This document shows, piece by piece, positions 1 to 5,374 of a stretch of DNA of 5,374 nucleotides. Source of the stretch: Candidatus Binataceae bacterium (lineage in GTDB: Bacteria; Desulfobacterota; Binatia; Binatales; Binataceae); assembly GCA_030042765.1 (NCBI GenBank), contig JASHZA010000228.1, positions 1 to 5,374 on the forward strand. Direction: 5' to 3'. A model generated the notes under the pieces. The model worked only from the letters and a program-made list of their open reading frames with translations. It was not told where the DNA came from and did no database searches. The translations under genes and the position numbers were made by a program. Within the stretch, counting starts at the first letter, position 1; every line of letters begins with the position of its first letter.

Positions 1-1438
1 CCTGGTCGGAGAGCGGATCACCCTGCTGTTCTGCCGTGACCAGCGTCCGGATCTTTTCCTTCACGGTCTCGGCGCTGACGTCCTCGCCCCCAGCCGCCTT
101 GACTCCTGACGTGAAGAAAAATTTGAGCTCGAAAATGCCTTGGGGGGTATGTGCGTACTTGTTGGCAGTCGCCCGGCTGATCGTGGATTCGTGCATCCGG
201 ATATCCTCGGCGACATCCTTGAGCACCAGCGGCTTTAGATGACTGATTCCATGCTCGAAGAACGCGCGTTGGAACTTTACGATCGAACTTGCGACTTTGA
301 AGATCGTTTGCTGCCGCTGGTAGATCGACTTGACCAGCCAGCGCGCCGAACGCAGCCGCTCCTGCAGGTATTCCTTGGTCTCCGCGCTTGCTGTGCTGTC
401 GTTAAGCACGCGCTTGCAGAAATTCGCCAGCCGCAGCCGCGGCACCGCGCTCTCATTCAAAGTTACGACGAAATCGTCGCCGACCTTCTGAATAAACACG
501 TCCGGGACGATATATGCCGGCTCGGCGCCGCCATAGTCGCGACCGGGTTTGGGCTCCAGCGCCGAAATCGCCCTGGCTGCCTCCTTCACCATATCGAGCC
601 CGACCCCAAGCGCTTTCGCAATTTCGGGATAGCGATGCTTCTCGAGCAGGTCGAGATGGTTCAGCACGACACGTGCCGCGAGCGATTCTTCCATCCCGAG
701 GTTCTGCAATTGCGCGTAAAGGCATTCGCGCAGGTCGCGCGCTGCGACGCCGGGTGGGTCGAAGCGCTGCACCCGCTTGAGCACTCGAGCGACATCCTCG
801 ACCTTGGTCTCGAGTTGCGCCGCCAGTTCCTCGAGCGGCGTTCCCAGATACCCATCGTCGTCGAGATTGTAGATTATCGTCGCGCCAATCCTCAGGTCCG
901 CTTCCTTGAGGTTTGATTCCCGCAGTTGCTCCATCAGATGCTCCTCGAGCGAAGTCCTGCGGGTAAGAGTATTTTCGAGCGTCTGCCGCCGTTCGGAGTC
1001 GGTGTCGGGTGCCTGTCCATCCCGCCAGTTGTGGGAGGAATTCTCGAGGTAATCGAGCCATTCAAGGTTGTCGAGCCGGCCCGTTTCGCGCAGCTCGACT
1101 GCGGCATCGGGCGCTTCCGTCGCCACCGTCTCGGGCGGACGCTCCTCGGTCGAGGCGTCCCACTCGCCCTCGCCCTCGTTGGCGGCAAACTCCGGCTCCG
1201 GCGGCAACGGCTCGCCGTCCGCAGCTGGGGTATTGTCTTCGCCCTCCATAGCGTTCGCCGCCGTCTCGTTTACACTTTGGTCGAGCGGCTCGAGCATTGG
1301 ATTCGAGTCGAGCTCGCTTTGCACGACTGCTTCCAATTCCGGCAGCGACAGTTGGAGGATTTTGATCGCCTGCTGGAGTTGCGGCGTCATCACCAGCTGC
1401 TGGCGTAGCCGCACATCGAGTTTTACTTCTAAAGCCAT
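1..1438 (-). CDS. rpoN: RNA polymerase sigma-54 factor RpoN (3' end cut off by the window edge)
   Basis: Sigma-54 directs core RNA polymerase to -24/-12 promoters that need AAA+ enhancer-binding activators. The frame is open from the ATG at 1438 to the left edge: 479 codons, no stop. Region I is textbook: residues 1-50 begin MALEVKLDVRLRQQL and contain the Gln/Leu-rich MTPQLQQAIKILQLS and ELDSNPMLE. Residues 51-150 are the acidic, variable region II. The core-binding domain follows (about 160-330), with NLDDDGYL at 191-198 and RFDPPGVAARDLREC at 225-239. The promoter-binding helix-turn-helix lies around 405-440 (MHESTISR, then TPQGIFELKFFF). The visible end reads PLSDQ, just before the RpoN box (ARRTVAKYRE in relatives), which should lie roughly 20 residues further left. 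About 40 residues are missing, by comparison with E. coli RpoN. A GGAAG motif (1443-1447) sits 4 bases before the ATG. The gene starts 16 bases after lptA, so cotranscription is likely. No frameshift or internal stop is seen. Confidence 0.97.
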   Translation of the reverse strand, partial: MALEVKLDVRLRQQLVMTPQLQQAIKILQLSLPELEAVVQSELDSNPMLEPLDQSVNETAANAMEGEDNTPAADGEPLPPEPEFAANEGEGEWDASTEERPPETVATEAPDAAVELRETGRLDNLEWLDYLENSSHNWRDGQAPDTDSERRQTLENTLTRRTSLEEHLMEQLRESNLKEADLRIGATIIYNLDDDGYLGTPLEELAAQLETKVEDVARVLKRVQRFDPPGVAARDLRECLYAQLQNLGMEESLAARVVLNHLDLLEKHRYPEIAKALGVGLDMVKEAARAISALEPKPGRDYGGAEPAYIVPDVFIQKVGDDFVVTLNESAVPRLRLANFCKRVLNDSTASAETKEYLQERLRSARWLVKSIYQRQQTIFKVASSIVKFQRAFFEHGISHLKPLVLKDVAEDIRMHESTISRATANKYAHTPQGIFELKFFFTSGVKAAGGEDVSAETVKEKIRTLVTAEQQGDPLSDQ

Positions 1439-1454
1439 TAAACTTCCGGCCGCC

Positions 1455-2315
1455 CTACTTGGCGTGGTCCGCCTTCACCCCATTATCGCGGGTTTTTGCC
1501 TGGCGAGGGAAGATCACTGCTTTGGCCCCTTCGACCACGCTCTCGCCGGTCTTGAGGTAAACCGTTATTTTGTTGCCCGTTACCTGGTCGTTGCCGTCGT
1601 GAACTACAGGGTTTCCGGTCAAAACCACGGTCTGATTGGCTTCGTTGAGCACTGCTCGGTCGCTGAGCGACCATTGCGTACCCCGGGTGATTCGCACGTT
1701 ACCTGTGGCGATCATCTGCTGCAATTCGTGGAAGTCCTTGCCGTAGAACACTTGCAGCGTATCGCTGGTCAGCTCGCCGTCGGCCCTGAGGGCATGCACA
1801 TGACCACGCCACATCGCGGAATTTTTCTTGTAGTCGACCGAGAGGGAATCCGACCTGATATTGATCGGACCGTTGTTCGGCGACGCCATCGCCGAAAACG
1901 GGGATGAATTTGCGGGTGCTTTTGCGTCCCCCTGGTTGCCCGCCTTTGAACCTCCGGAAGGAGCCGCGGTCGGCACTTCGGTGCCGCCTCCTGCCGAGGG
2001 AACCGTCGATGATGTAGCCGCGGGAGTCGCGGCCGCCGCCGCTGGCACTGTAACCTCGCCGGTTGGCGGCGGGGCCTCGACCGGCGCCTTTACCCCGGCC
2101 GAGTCTGAAGACGCGGCGTTGGCCACCCAAGGGACCACCGCCTGGACCCCGGCCACACCTAGCAACGCCACCGCAAGAATGACAACAGCCAGCGTGCGGT
2201 CCTTGCGCGTCGATTCGCGTCGAAGGGCCGATGAGGTGGTTGCTCGGGGTCGATAGCCCCTCTGACAGCGTCCCGGTGAAAATACTTTATCGTCAGGAAA
2301 GATTCGAAATGGCAC
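1455..2315 (-). CDS. lptA: LptA/OstA-family LPS-transport periplasmic protein with long N-terminal linker
   Basis: LptA forms the periplasmic beta-jellyroll bridge that carries lipopolysaccharide from the inner-membrane LptBFGC complex to LptDE. This 286-residue product has a hydrophobic segment at about 41-62 with a possible signal-peptidase site after ANA (65-67), then a low-complexity Ala/Pro/Thr/Gly-rich stretch (about 68-148). The OstA-like domain occupies about 150-275: INIRSDSLSVDY, then repeated strands such as MIATGNVRIT, AVLNEANQTVVLTGNP and GNKITVYLKTGESVVEG, typical of the family. E. coli LptA is about 185 residues, so the excess is the N-terminal extension and linker. The start is a GTG at 2315 with a poor ribosome site, overlapping the end of lptC by 23 bases, which suggests translational coupling. 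No other ATG or GTG lies between it and the hydrophobic segment, and an upstream in-frame stop falls near 2343, so the choice is forced but not certain. Family assignment is firm; the N-terminus is not. Confidence 0.88.
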   Translation of the reverse strand: MPFRIFPDDKVFSPGRCQRGYRPRATTSSALRRESTRKDRTLAVVILAVALLGVAGVQAVVPWVANAASSDSAGVKAPVEAPPPTGEVTVPAAAAATPAATSSTVPSAGGGTEVPTAAPSGGSKAGNQGDAKAPANSSPFSAMASPNNGPINIRSDSLSVDYKKNSAMWRGHVHALRADGELTSDTLQVFYGKDFHELQQMIATGNVRITRGTQWSLSDRAVLNEANQTVVLTGNPVVHDGNDQVTGNKITVYLKTGESVVEGAKAVIFPRQAKTRDNGVKADHAK

Positions 2316-2892
2316 CTTTATGTCTCGGAGTAATATCAGTGCTTACCTGGTTGAGCAGTTGAAAAACCTCTTCCTTGGGACGACCGCTCAGACCAACGCC
2401 TGTGACGGTCATTCCCTCGCCTTCGACTTTCACGGCGCCGGGCGCCACCAATTGGTCATCGTCAGGCGCAAACGTGGCCTGTTGTGTGGAAATCACAAGG
2501 TCGCCGTAGTGTACGATTACACCGCCGTCGAGCTCAGCCTTGCTGATATGATTGCCTTTGAGATACAGCCGCGCGTGCGAAGCGGTCAGTTGAACCCGCT
2601 TGCCGTCCGATGCGGTCATCGTGAGTTCCGCGCCCCTCAAGATCAGGCTGGTCTTGTCGGATGCGTAGCTGGCATCTTTGGCCCGCAGCATCCATTGACT
2701 TTGGCTGCCCTTCATCTGGGTCCAGTGGAAGTTGTGAGCATGGAGCAGGGAATCCGGCATCAGTCCGGCCGCGATTTGCAACGCCTCCCGCACTGAGCGA
2801 CGCCGCACTACTCGGACCGTGACGATAACAATTACGCTCAGCGCCACCACGCCAATCAACACGAGCGCGCGCGCTATGCGTTTGGGACTCAT
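2293..2892 (-). CDS. lptC: LptC-family LPS export protein, single membrane anchor
   Basis: LptC is a bitopic inner-membrane protein that receives lipopolysaccharide from LptBFG and hands it to LptA. The 199-residue product begins MSPKRIARAL, with one strongly hydrophobic helix at about 7-28 followed by Arg-rich VRVVRRRS. The rest is a periplasmic beta-rich domain with the family's alternating strands: WMLRAKDASY, LILRGAELTM, VQLTASHARLYLKGN, ELDGGVIVHYGDLVISTQQATF, and near the end VKVEGEGMTVTGVGLSG. E. coli LptC is 191 residues, so the length fits. A longer reading frame reaches 3099, but the ATG at 2892 is chosen because a strong GGAAGGA lies 5 bases upstream, the anchor helix then sits at the N-terminus, and the upstream part resembles no LptC. 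It is the first gene of the leftward lptC-lptA-rpoN block and overlaps lptA by 23 bases. LptC sequences diverge widely, so the name rests on architecture plus the adjacent lptA. Confidence 0.87.
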   Translation of the reverse strand: MSPKRIARALVLIGVVALSVIVIVTVRVVRRRSVREALQIAAGLMPDSLLHAHNFHWTQMKGSQSQWMLRAKDASYASDKTSLILRGAELTMTASDGKRVQLTASHARLYLKGNHISKAELDGGVIVHYGDLVISTQQATFAPDDDQLVAPGAVKVEGEGMTVTGVGLSGRPKEEVFQLLNQVSTDITPRHKGAISNLS

Positions 2893-2897
2893 CGCTA

Positions 2898-2904
2898 TCC
2901 TTCC
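2898..2904 (-). promoter_or_regulatory. Ribosome binding site of lptC
   Basis: On the minus strand this reads GGAAGGA, 5 bases before the ATG at 2892. It is the strongest Shine-Dalgarno match in the leftward block and is the main reason for preferring this start over the longer frame reaching 3099. Confidence 0.8.
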
Positions 2905-3036
2905 GGATTGCGAGGCTATCAGCCGCGATTTTTGAAGTAAACCGAGAACGAACTTTGGCCAGTTTCCGCTGGGCGAGTGCTTGATCGACTGCCGCGGCTG
3001 GCAACGAATAGGGCACTTTGTTAGCGATTGTTTTCC

Positions 3037-3042
3037 GGGAGG
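3037..3042 (+). promoter_or_regulatory. Ribosome binding site of the first flavin reductase gene
   Basis: GGGAGG lies 10 bases before the ATG at 3053. It supports that start against the longer in-frame alternative at 2981, whose extra 24 residues do not look like part of the flavin reductase fold. Confidence 0.65.
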
Positions 3043-3052
3043 CGCCTCTTTA

Positions 3053-3565
3053 ATGGAAAAGGAACTGGCACGCGCGTTGAGTGCTTTGACGACCGGCATC
3101 TATGTGCTCACGGTAAGCCACGGCGGGATTCACCATGGTATGTCGTCGTCGTGGGTGAGCCAGGTGTCGGGCATTCCGCCGCTGTTGAGCGCCGCGGTCG
3201 ATAATCAACATTTCTCGTGCGAGGCTGTGGTTCGCACCGGAAAATTCGGCCTCAATGTCGTGGGCAGCCGCGCCCGCGAGCTCGAGGATTATTTCTACTC
3301 GGCGCGCGCACGTCGCACGGACAACCTCACTGAGCTGGACTATGAGCTGTCGCCCGTGCTGGGCGTGCCGTGGCTGAAGCTTGCCATGGTTTCGATAGAA
3401 GCGCGCCTCGCGCAGAGCTTCGTTGCCGGCGACCATACCATCTTTGTGGGAGAACCCGCCGGAGTGCGAATCGGCGCTAACGAACGTCCGCTGACGTCGC
3501 TCGATCTTGACTACATATATCTCGGCGGCAAGGAAATAATCCCGCGCGACCGCTCCGGATGGTGA
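3053..3565 (+). CDS. Flavin reductase-like FMN-binding domain protein
   Basis: A 170-residue protein of the flavin reductase superfamily (split-barrel FMN-binding fold), whose members reduce FMN or FAD with NAD(P)H for partner oxygenases or act as flavoredoxin-type electron carriers. The fold is read from ALTTGIYVLTVSHGG (10-24), the flavin-site segment HGMSSSWVSQVSGIPPLLSAAV (28-49), the strand KFGLNVVG (64-71) and the conserved AGDHTIFVGE (125-134). The flavin segment resembles the 'SSW-TQVS--PPL' variety more than the 'TANAF-S-S--PPL' of HpaC-like reductases, so it belongs to a different subgroup from its neighbour. The C-terminus (LGGKEIIPRDRSGW) lacks a rubredoxin or other second domain. 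The start at 3053 has GGGAGG 10 bases upstream; a longer frame from 2981 is less likely. It is the first of two related genes in a row. Substrate, cofactor preference and partner cannot be told from the sequence. Soluble; no signal peptide or membrane segment. Confidence 0.88.
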   Translation: MEKELARALSALTTGIYVLTVSHGGIHHGMSSSWVSQVSGIPPLLSAAVDNQHFSCEAVVRTGKFGLNVVGSRARELEDYFYSARARRTDNLTELDYELSPVLGVPWLKLAMVSIEARLAQSFVAGDHTIFVGEPAGVRIGANERPLTSLDLDYIYLGGKEIIPRDRSGW

Positions 3566-3602
3566 CCGCAAACCGTAGACTTTACCTGCCCGCAATTGTA
3601 GC

Positions 3603-3632
3603 TTGACGCTCGCGCTGCCCGCTTGCCAGTAT
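3603..3632 (+). promoter_or_regulatory. Possible sigma-70 type promoter before the second flavin reductase gene
   Basis: TTGACG (3603-3608) matches the -35 consensus at 5 of 6 positions, and CAGTAT (3627-3632) follows after an 18-base spacer as a poor -10 (3 of 6). It lies in the 110-base gap between the two flavin reductase genes, which is otherwise featureless: no terminator hairpin with a T run is visible. If real, the second gene could be transcribed separately from the first. Confidence 0.28.
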
Positions 3633-3675
3633 CCGCTGACGGCTGCTACCATCCGCGCGCGGGAGAGAACGACCG

Positions 3676-4152
3676 ATGCCGATTGACAAGAACGAACTGC
3701 GCCGCGTGATGGGGCATTTCGCCACCGGCGTGACCATCATTACGACTGTCTCGGCGAGCGGCCAGATGCACGGACTGACCGCGAATGCCTTTACGTCGGT
3801 ATCGCTCGAGCCGCCTTTGCTGCTGATATCCGTCGACAAGAAGGCGGAGAGTTATCCCTGCTTCGAGCAGAGCAAGGTTTTCACGGTAAACGTCCTCAGT
3901 GATTCGCAGGAGGCGCTCTCGCGCAAATTCGCGGTGACCGGAACCGACAAGTTCACAGGTGTCGCCTTCCGTGCGGGAGGTAACGGAGCGCCGATTATCC
4001 TCGGGTCTATTGCACACATCGAATGCCGGCTTTATGCCGCGTATGACGGCGGTGACCATACGCTCTATCTCGGCGAAATTCTCGAGGCCGAGACGCGCGA
4101 GGGGAAGCCGTTATTGTTCTATCGCGGCGGCTATCGCGCTATCAGTGACTGA
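3676..4152 (+). CDS. Flavin reductase (HpaC/HsaB-like, NAD(P)H:flavin oxidoreductase)
   Basis: A 158-residue protein matching short-chain flavin reductases of two-component monooxygenase systems, which supply diffusible FMNH2 or FADH2 to an oxygenase. Signature parts are in order: ELRRVMGHFATGVTIITT (7-24), the flavin-binding segment HGLTANAFTSVSLEPPLLLISVD (32-54), the strand KVFTVNVLSDSQEALSRKFA (67-86), then GGDHTLYLGEI (125-135) with the conserved D-H pair, and the C-terminal PLLFYRGGYRAI (145-156). The length is typical of HpaC-like proteins. The ATG at 3676 has GGGAGAG (3661-3667) 8 bases upstream. It aligns along its length with the preceding gene (TTGIYVLTV with ATGVTIITT; AGDHTIFVGE with GGDHTLYLGE), so the two are distant homologues in tandem rather than a recent duplication. 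No oxygenase partner lies in the window, so the pathway is unknown. Cytosolic; no signal or membrane segment. Confidence 0.92.
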   Translation: MPIDKNELRRVMGHFATGVTIITTVSASGQMHGLTANAFTSVSLEPPLLLISVDKKAESYPCFEQSKVFTVNVLSDSQEALSRKFAVTGTDKFTGVAFRAGGNGAPIILGSIAHIECRLYAAYDGGDHTLYLGEILEAETREGKPLLFYRGGYRAISD

Positions 4153-4264
4153 CCCTGCGGCCTCCTCAACCGGTGTCTAATTCCCCGTGTCGCTAAGATT
4201 ATCCGCGCTTGCTGAGATCGAGTCAGAGCCGCGAAACTCACGATATCGAGGCAATTTACAGCCA

Positions 4265-4981
4265 GTGAGCACGGCGCGCCTGTCCGGCCTGACGGTCTTC
4301 CTGCCTTCGCACAACGAGGAAGGCAATATCGAACGCGTGGTTCGGGGGTTTTGTTCCACCCTGCCCGGCGCCGCGGACAATTACGAGATTATCGTCGTCG
4401 ACGACGGGAGTATCGACCGCACGGGCGAGCTGGCGGATCGGTTCGCCGCCGAGGACCCGCACGTCAGGGTTGTGCATCACGAGCGCAATCGCGGATACGG
4501 CGGCGCCGTGATCTCCGGCATCCGAGCCGCAAGGCAGCCTTATGTCCTGTTGTGCGACGGCGATGGCCAATTTGACCCGGCTGACGTTGGACTGCTTGCC
4601 GCACGTATCGGCGACTGCGATTGCGTGATCGGCCGTCGCGGGCGCCGCGCCGATCCGTTGATGCGGAGGGTCAACGGCGAGGCCTGGACGATCATGATGC
4701 GGCTGCTCTTCGGGCTCAAGGTTTCCGACATAGACTGTGGCTTCAAGCTCTTCCGACGCGAGATTCTCGACGGAATCGAGCTGCACGCAAAAGGAGCGAT
4801 GATTTCGACCGAACTTATGGCCCGTCTGGCTGGACGCGGAGCAAGAATATGCGAGGTCGAGGTCAAGCACTTGCCGCGATTGGCGGGTGAGCAGTCGGGA
4901 AACAGCCTGAAGGTAATCGCGCGCGCTTTTCGCGAGCTGTTCGTCCTGTACCGGGACTTGAAATCGGCGCGAAGGGTCTAA
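4265..4981 (+). CDS. Family 2 glycosyltransferase, polyprenyl/dolichol-phosphate sugar transferase-like
   Basis: A 238-residue GT-A fold enzyme expected to transfer a sugar from a nucleotide donor, in close relatives to polyprenyl phosphate. It starts directly on the nucleotide-binding strand (LTVFLPSHNEEGNIERVV, 9-26), then VVDDGSIDRTGELAD (44-58), RNRGYGGAVISGI (75-87), the metal-binding DGDGQFDP (98-105, DxD at 98-100), the acceptor-side motif DIDCGFKLFRR (155-165) and STELMARL (181-188). The last third, including KHLPRLAGEQSGNS (201-214), matches the R-x-x-G-x-S region of this family. There is no C-terminal transmembrane pair as in GtrB/ArnC, so it resembles the soluble, DPM1-like form. 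GTG at 4265 is preferred: a GAGG (4248-4251) lies upstream, though 13 bases away, and codons before it (CTA, AGA, TTA, CGA) are unlike the GC-rich codons after it. A longer GTG start at 4187 gives 264 residues and cannot be excluded. It follows the flavin reductase by 112 bases. Confidence 0.88.
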   Translation: MSTARLSGLTVFLPSHNEEGNIERVVRGFCSTLPGAADNYEIIVVDDGSIDRTGELADRFAAEDPHVRVVHHERNRGYGGAVISGIRAARQPYVLLCDGDGQFDPADVGLLAARIGDCDCVIGRRGRRADPLMRRVNGEAWTIMMRLLFGLKVSDIDCGFKLFRREILDGIELHAKGAMISTELMARLAGRGARICEVEVKHLPRLAGEQSGNSLKVIARAFRELFVLYRDLKSARRV

Positions 4982-5125
4982 AAGGAGACAACCCGCAGGC
5001 CGCGACACTTGACGTTTATGAGCGCAAACGGGGCGATGTACCAACGTTTTACGGTGATAAGTGTGGCCGACTTGGAGAAAAGTTCTTAATTTAAGCGTAT
5101 TTTCGCGTTACTCAGACAATGGCAT

Positions 5126-5131
5126 GATAAT
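5126..5131 (+). promoter_or_regulatory. Candidate -10 element for the exported-protein gene
   Basis: GATAAT matches the TATAAT consensus at 5 of 6 positions, in the AT-rich part of the 220-base gap between the glycosyltransferase and the last gene. The matching -35 is poor (TTCGCG at 5102-5107, 18-base spacer). If used, transcription would begin near 5138 and leave a leader of about 65 bases. The position is plausible, but the evidence is one hexamer. Confidence 0.33.
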
Positions 5132-5157
5132 GGCTCGTATCGATGGGGAGGTCAGAG

Positions 5158-5176
5158 CGGTCGCCAAAGACGACCG
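5158..5176 (+). other. Short inverted repeat (possible leader hairpin)
   Basis: CGGTCG and CGACCG form a perfect 6-base-pair stem around a 7-base loop (CCAAAGA), extendable by one G-U pair. It ends 14 bases before the AGGAG ribosome site of the next gene and would lie in its transcribed leader. There is no following T run, so it is not an intrinsic terminator. It may stabilise the mRNA 5' end, or be chance in GC-rich DNA. Confidence 0.3.
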
Positions 5177-5190
5177 TCTAGAAACCGAGA

Positions 5191-5195
5191 AGGAG
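5191..5195 (+). promoter_or_regulatory. Ribosome binding site of the exported-protein gene
   Basis: AGGAG lies 6 bases before the ATG at 5202, within a purine-rich run (GAGAAGGAGAGGGA). This is near-ideal strength and spacing, the best in the window. It fixes the start and suggests high translation. Confidence 0.8.
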
Positions 5196-5201
5196 AGGGA
5201 T

Positions 5202-5374
5202 ATGAAGCGTACCGTTTCACTGTTGACCGCGGCGTTGTTTGCCGGGGCTCTAGCCGCGCCGGCTTTCGCGCAGGCTCCGGCGGCCGAGTCGTCTCCTGCT
5301 GCTCCGGCAGCCAGCGAAGCCGCGCCAATGGCGAGTCCAGAGGCGTCGCCCAAGCCGATGCATCACCACCACCG
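5202..5374 (+). CDS. Small exported Ala/Pro-rich protein with histidine run (3' end cut off)
   Basis: The first 57 codons of a gene that runs off the right edge. The N-terminus is a clear Sec signal peptide: MKRT, a hydrophobic core of about 15 residues (VSLLTAALFAGALAA), and a signal-peptidase I site after AFA at 21-23 (PAFA-QA). The mature part is low complexity, made mostly of Ala, Pro, Ser and Glu (about 24-52), then a methionine and four histidines as the sequence ends. No lipobox cysteine is present, so the product should be released to the periplasm or outside rather than lipidated. The start is fixed by AGGAG 6 bases upstream. Disordered exported proteins with His runs are common in proteobacteria and sometimes proposed to bind metal ions, but function here is unknown and no family is recognised. 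Confidence 0.75.
   Translation, partial: MKRTVSLLTAALFAGALAAPAFAQAPAAESSPAAPAASEAAPMASPEASPKPMHHHH

Larger units (their letters stand above)
2893..3052. promoter_or_regulatory. Divergent intergenic region between lptC and the first flavin reductase gene
   Basis: These 160 bases lie between two genes read away from each other, so they must hold the start signals for both unless transcripts enter from further off. Leftward, the best candidate is TTTACT (minus strand, 2941-2936) and TAGCCT (2918-2913) with a 17-base spacer; the match is weak. Rightward, TTGATC at 2981-2986 is a fair -35, but no convincing -10 stands 16-18 bases on. An 8-base perfect palindrome GCCGCGGC lies at 2991-2998. I see no sigma-54 type -24/-12 element here. 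That the region holds promoters is inferred from gene orientation; the individual boxes are guesses. Confidence 0.5.

Noticed and set aside
239..916. Plus-strand open frame of 225 codons
   Set aside because: It is antisense to rpoN, whose minus-strand frame gives a full RpoN protein here. The plus-strand product is Arg/Leu-rich with no recognisable family.
1068..1907. Plus-strand open frame of 279 codons
   Set aside because: It lies antisense across the rpoN start and the lptA end, both supported by clear family motifs. Ser-rich then composition-shifting product, no family features.
3066..3080. TGGCACG-CGCG-TTGA, close to a sigma-54 -24/-12 promoter
   Set aside because: It lies inside the first flavin reductase gene (codons 5-10), encodes conserved-looking protein, and has GA in place of the essential GC at -12. 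Chance is more likely, although rpoN is nearby.
2893..3099. 69-codon upstream extension of lptC
   Set aside because: The extension overlaps the divergent flavin reductase start, resembles no LptC, and would bury the anchor helix; a strong ribosome site precedes the ATG at 2892.
5013..5030. CGTTT...AAACG inverted repeat as a terminator of the glycosyltransferase gene
   Set aside because: The stem is only 5 pairs, AT-rich, and not followed by a T run.
4256..5044. Minus-strand open frame of 262 codons
   Set aside because: It is the mirror of the glycosyltransferase gene, which carries all GT2 motifs in order. Long antisense frames are expected in GC-rich DNA.
5018..5089. Small plus-strand frame of 23 codons (MSANGAMYQRF...) after the glycosyltransferase
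   Set aside because: It has no ribosome site at a usable distance (the AAGGAG after the preceding stop is about 30 bases away) and no family features.
5108..5353. Minus-strand open frame of 81 codons
   Set aside because: It is antisense to the signal-peptide gene, which has a near-perfect ribosome site; the Ala-rich product mirrors the Ala/Pro-rich repeat composition of the plus strand.

Overview
The window comes from a GC-rich, Gram-negative (diderm) bacterium. It carries an lptC-lptA pair for lipopolysaccharide transport and the gene for sigma-54 (rpoN). Linkage of lpt genes to rpoN is the classical proteobacterial arrangement, including in deltaproteobacterial lineages. The exact phylum cannot be fixed from this sequence. 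A soil or sediment 'delta-like' lineage is my guess, not something the sequence shows.

Left half, minus strand: a compact block is transcribed right to left. lptC (2892 to 2293) overlaps lptA (2315 to 1455) by 23 bases. lptA is followed after 16 bases by rpoN, which starts at 1438 and runs off the left edge. rpoN is open across 479 codons with no stop and lacks only its last few dozen residues, including the RpoN box. lptB, normally found between lptA and rpoN, is absent. LptA carries an unusual N-terminal extension and a long Ala/Pro/Thr-rich linker.

Right half, plus strand: a 160-base divergent intergenic region separates lptC from two consecutive genes of the flavin reductase (split-barrel FMN-binding) superfamily, at 3053-3565 and 3676-4152. 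They are followed by a family 2 glycosyltransferase resembling dolichol/polyprenyl-phosphate sugar transferases (most likely 4265-4981). After a 220-base intergenic region comes the 5' end of a gene for a small exported Ala/Pro-rich protein with a histidine run (5202 to the right edge).

Functionally, the minus-strand genes serve outer-membrane LPS export and alternative sigma-factor transcription. The glycosyltransferase could supply lipid-linked sugar for the envelope. The flavin reductases probably supply reduced flavin to a partner enzyme not seen here, or act on their own. I see no mobile element, CRISPR array, tRNA, rRNA or clear rho-independent terminator. Nothing here amounts to a wholly new system; the most notable points are the lptB-less lpt-rpoN cluster, the linker-bearing LptA and the tandem flavin reductases.
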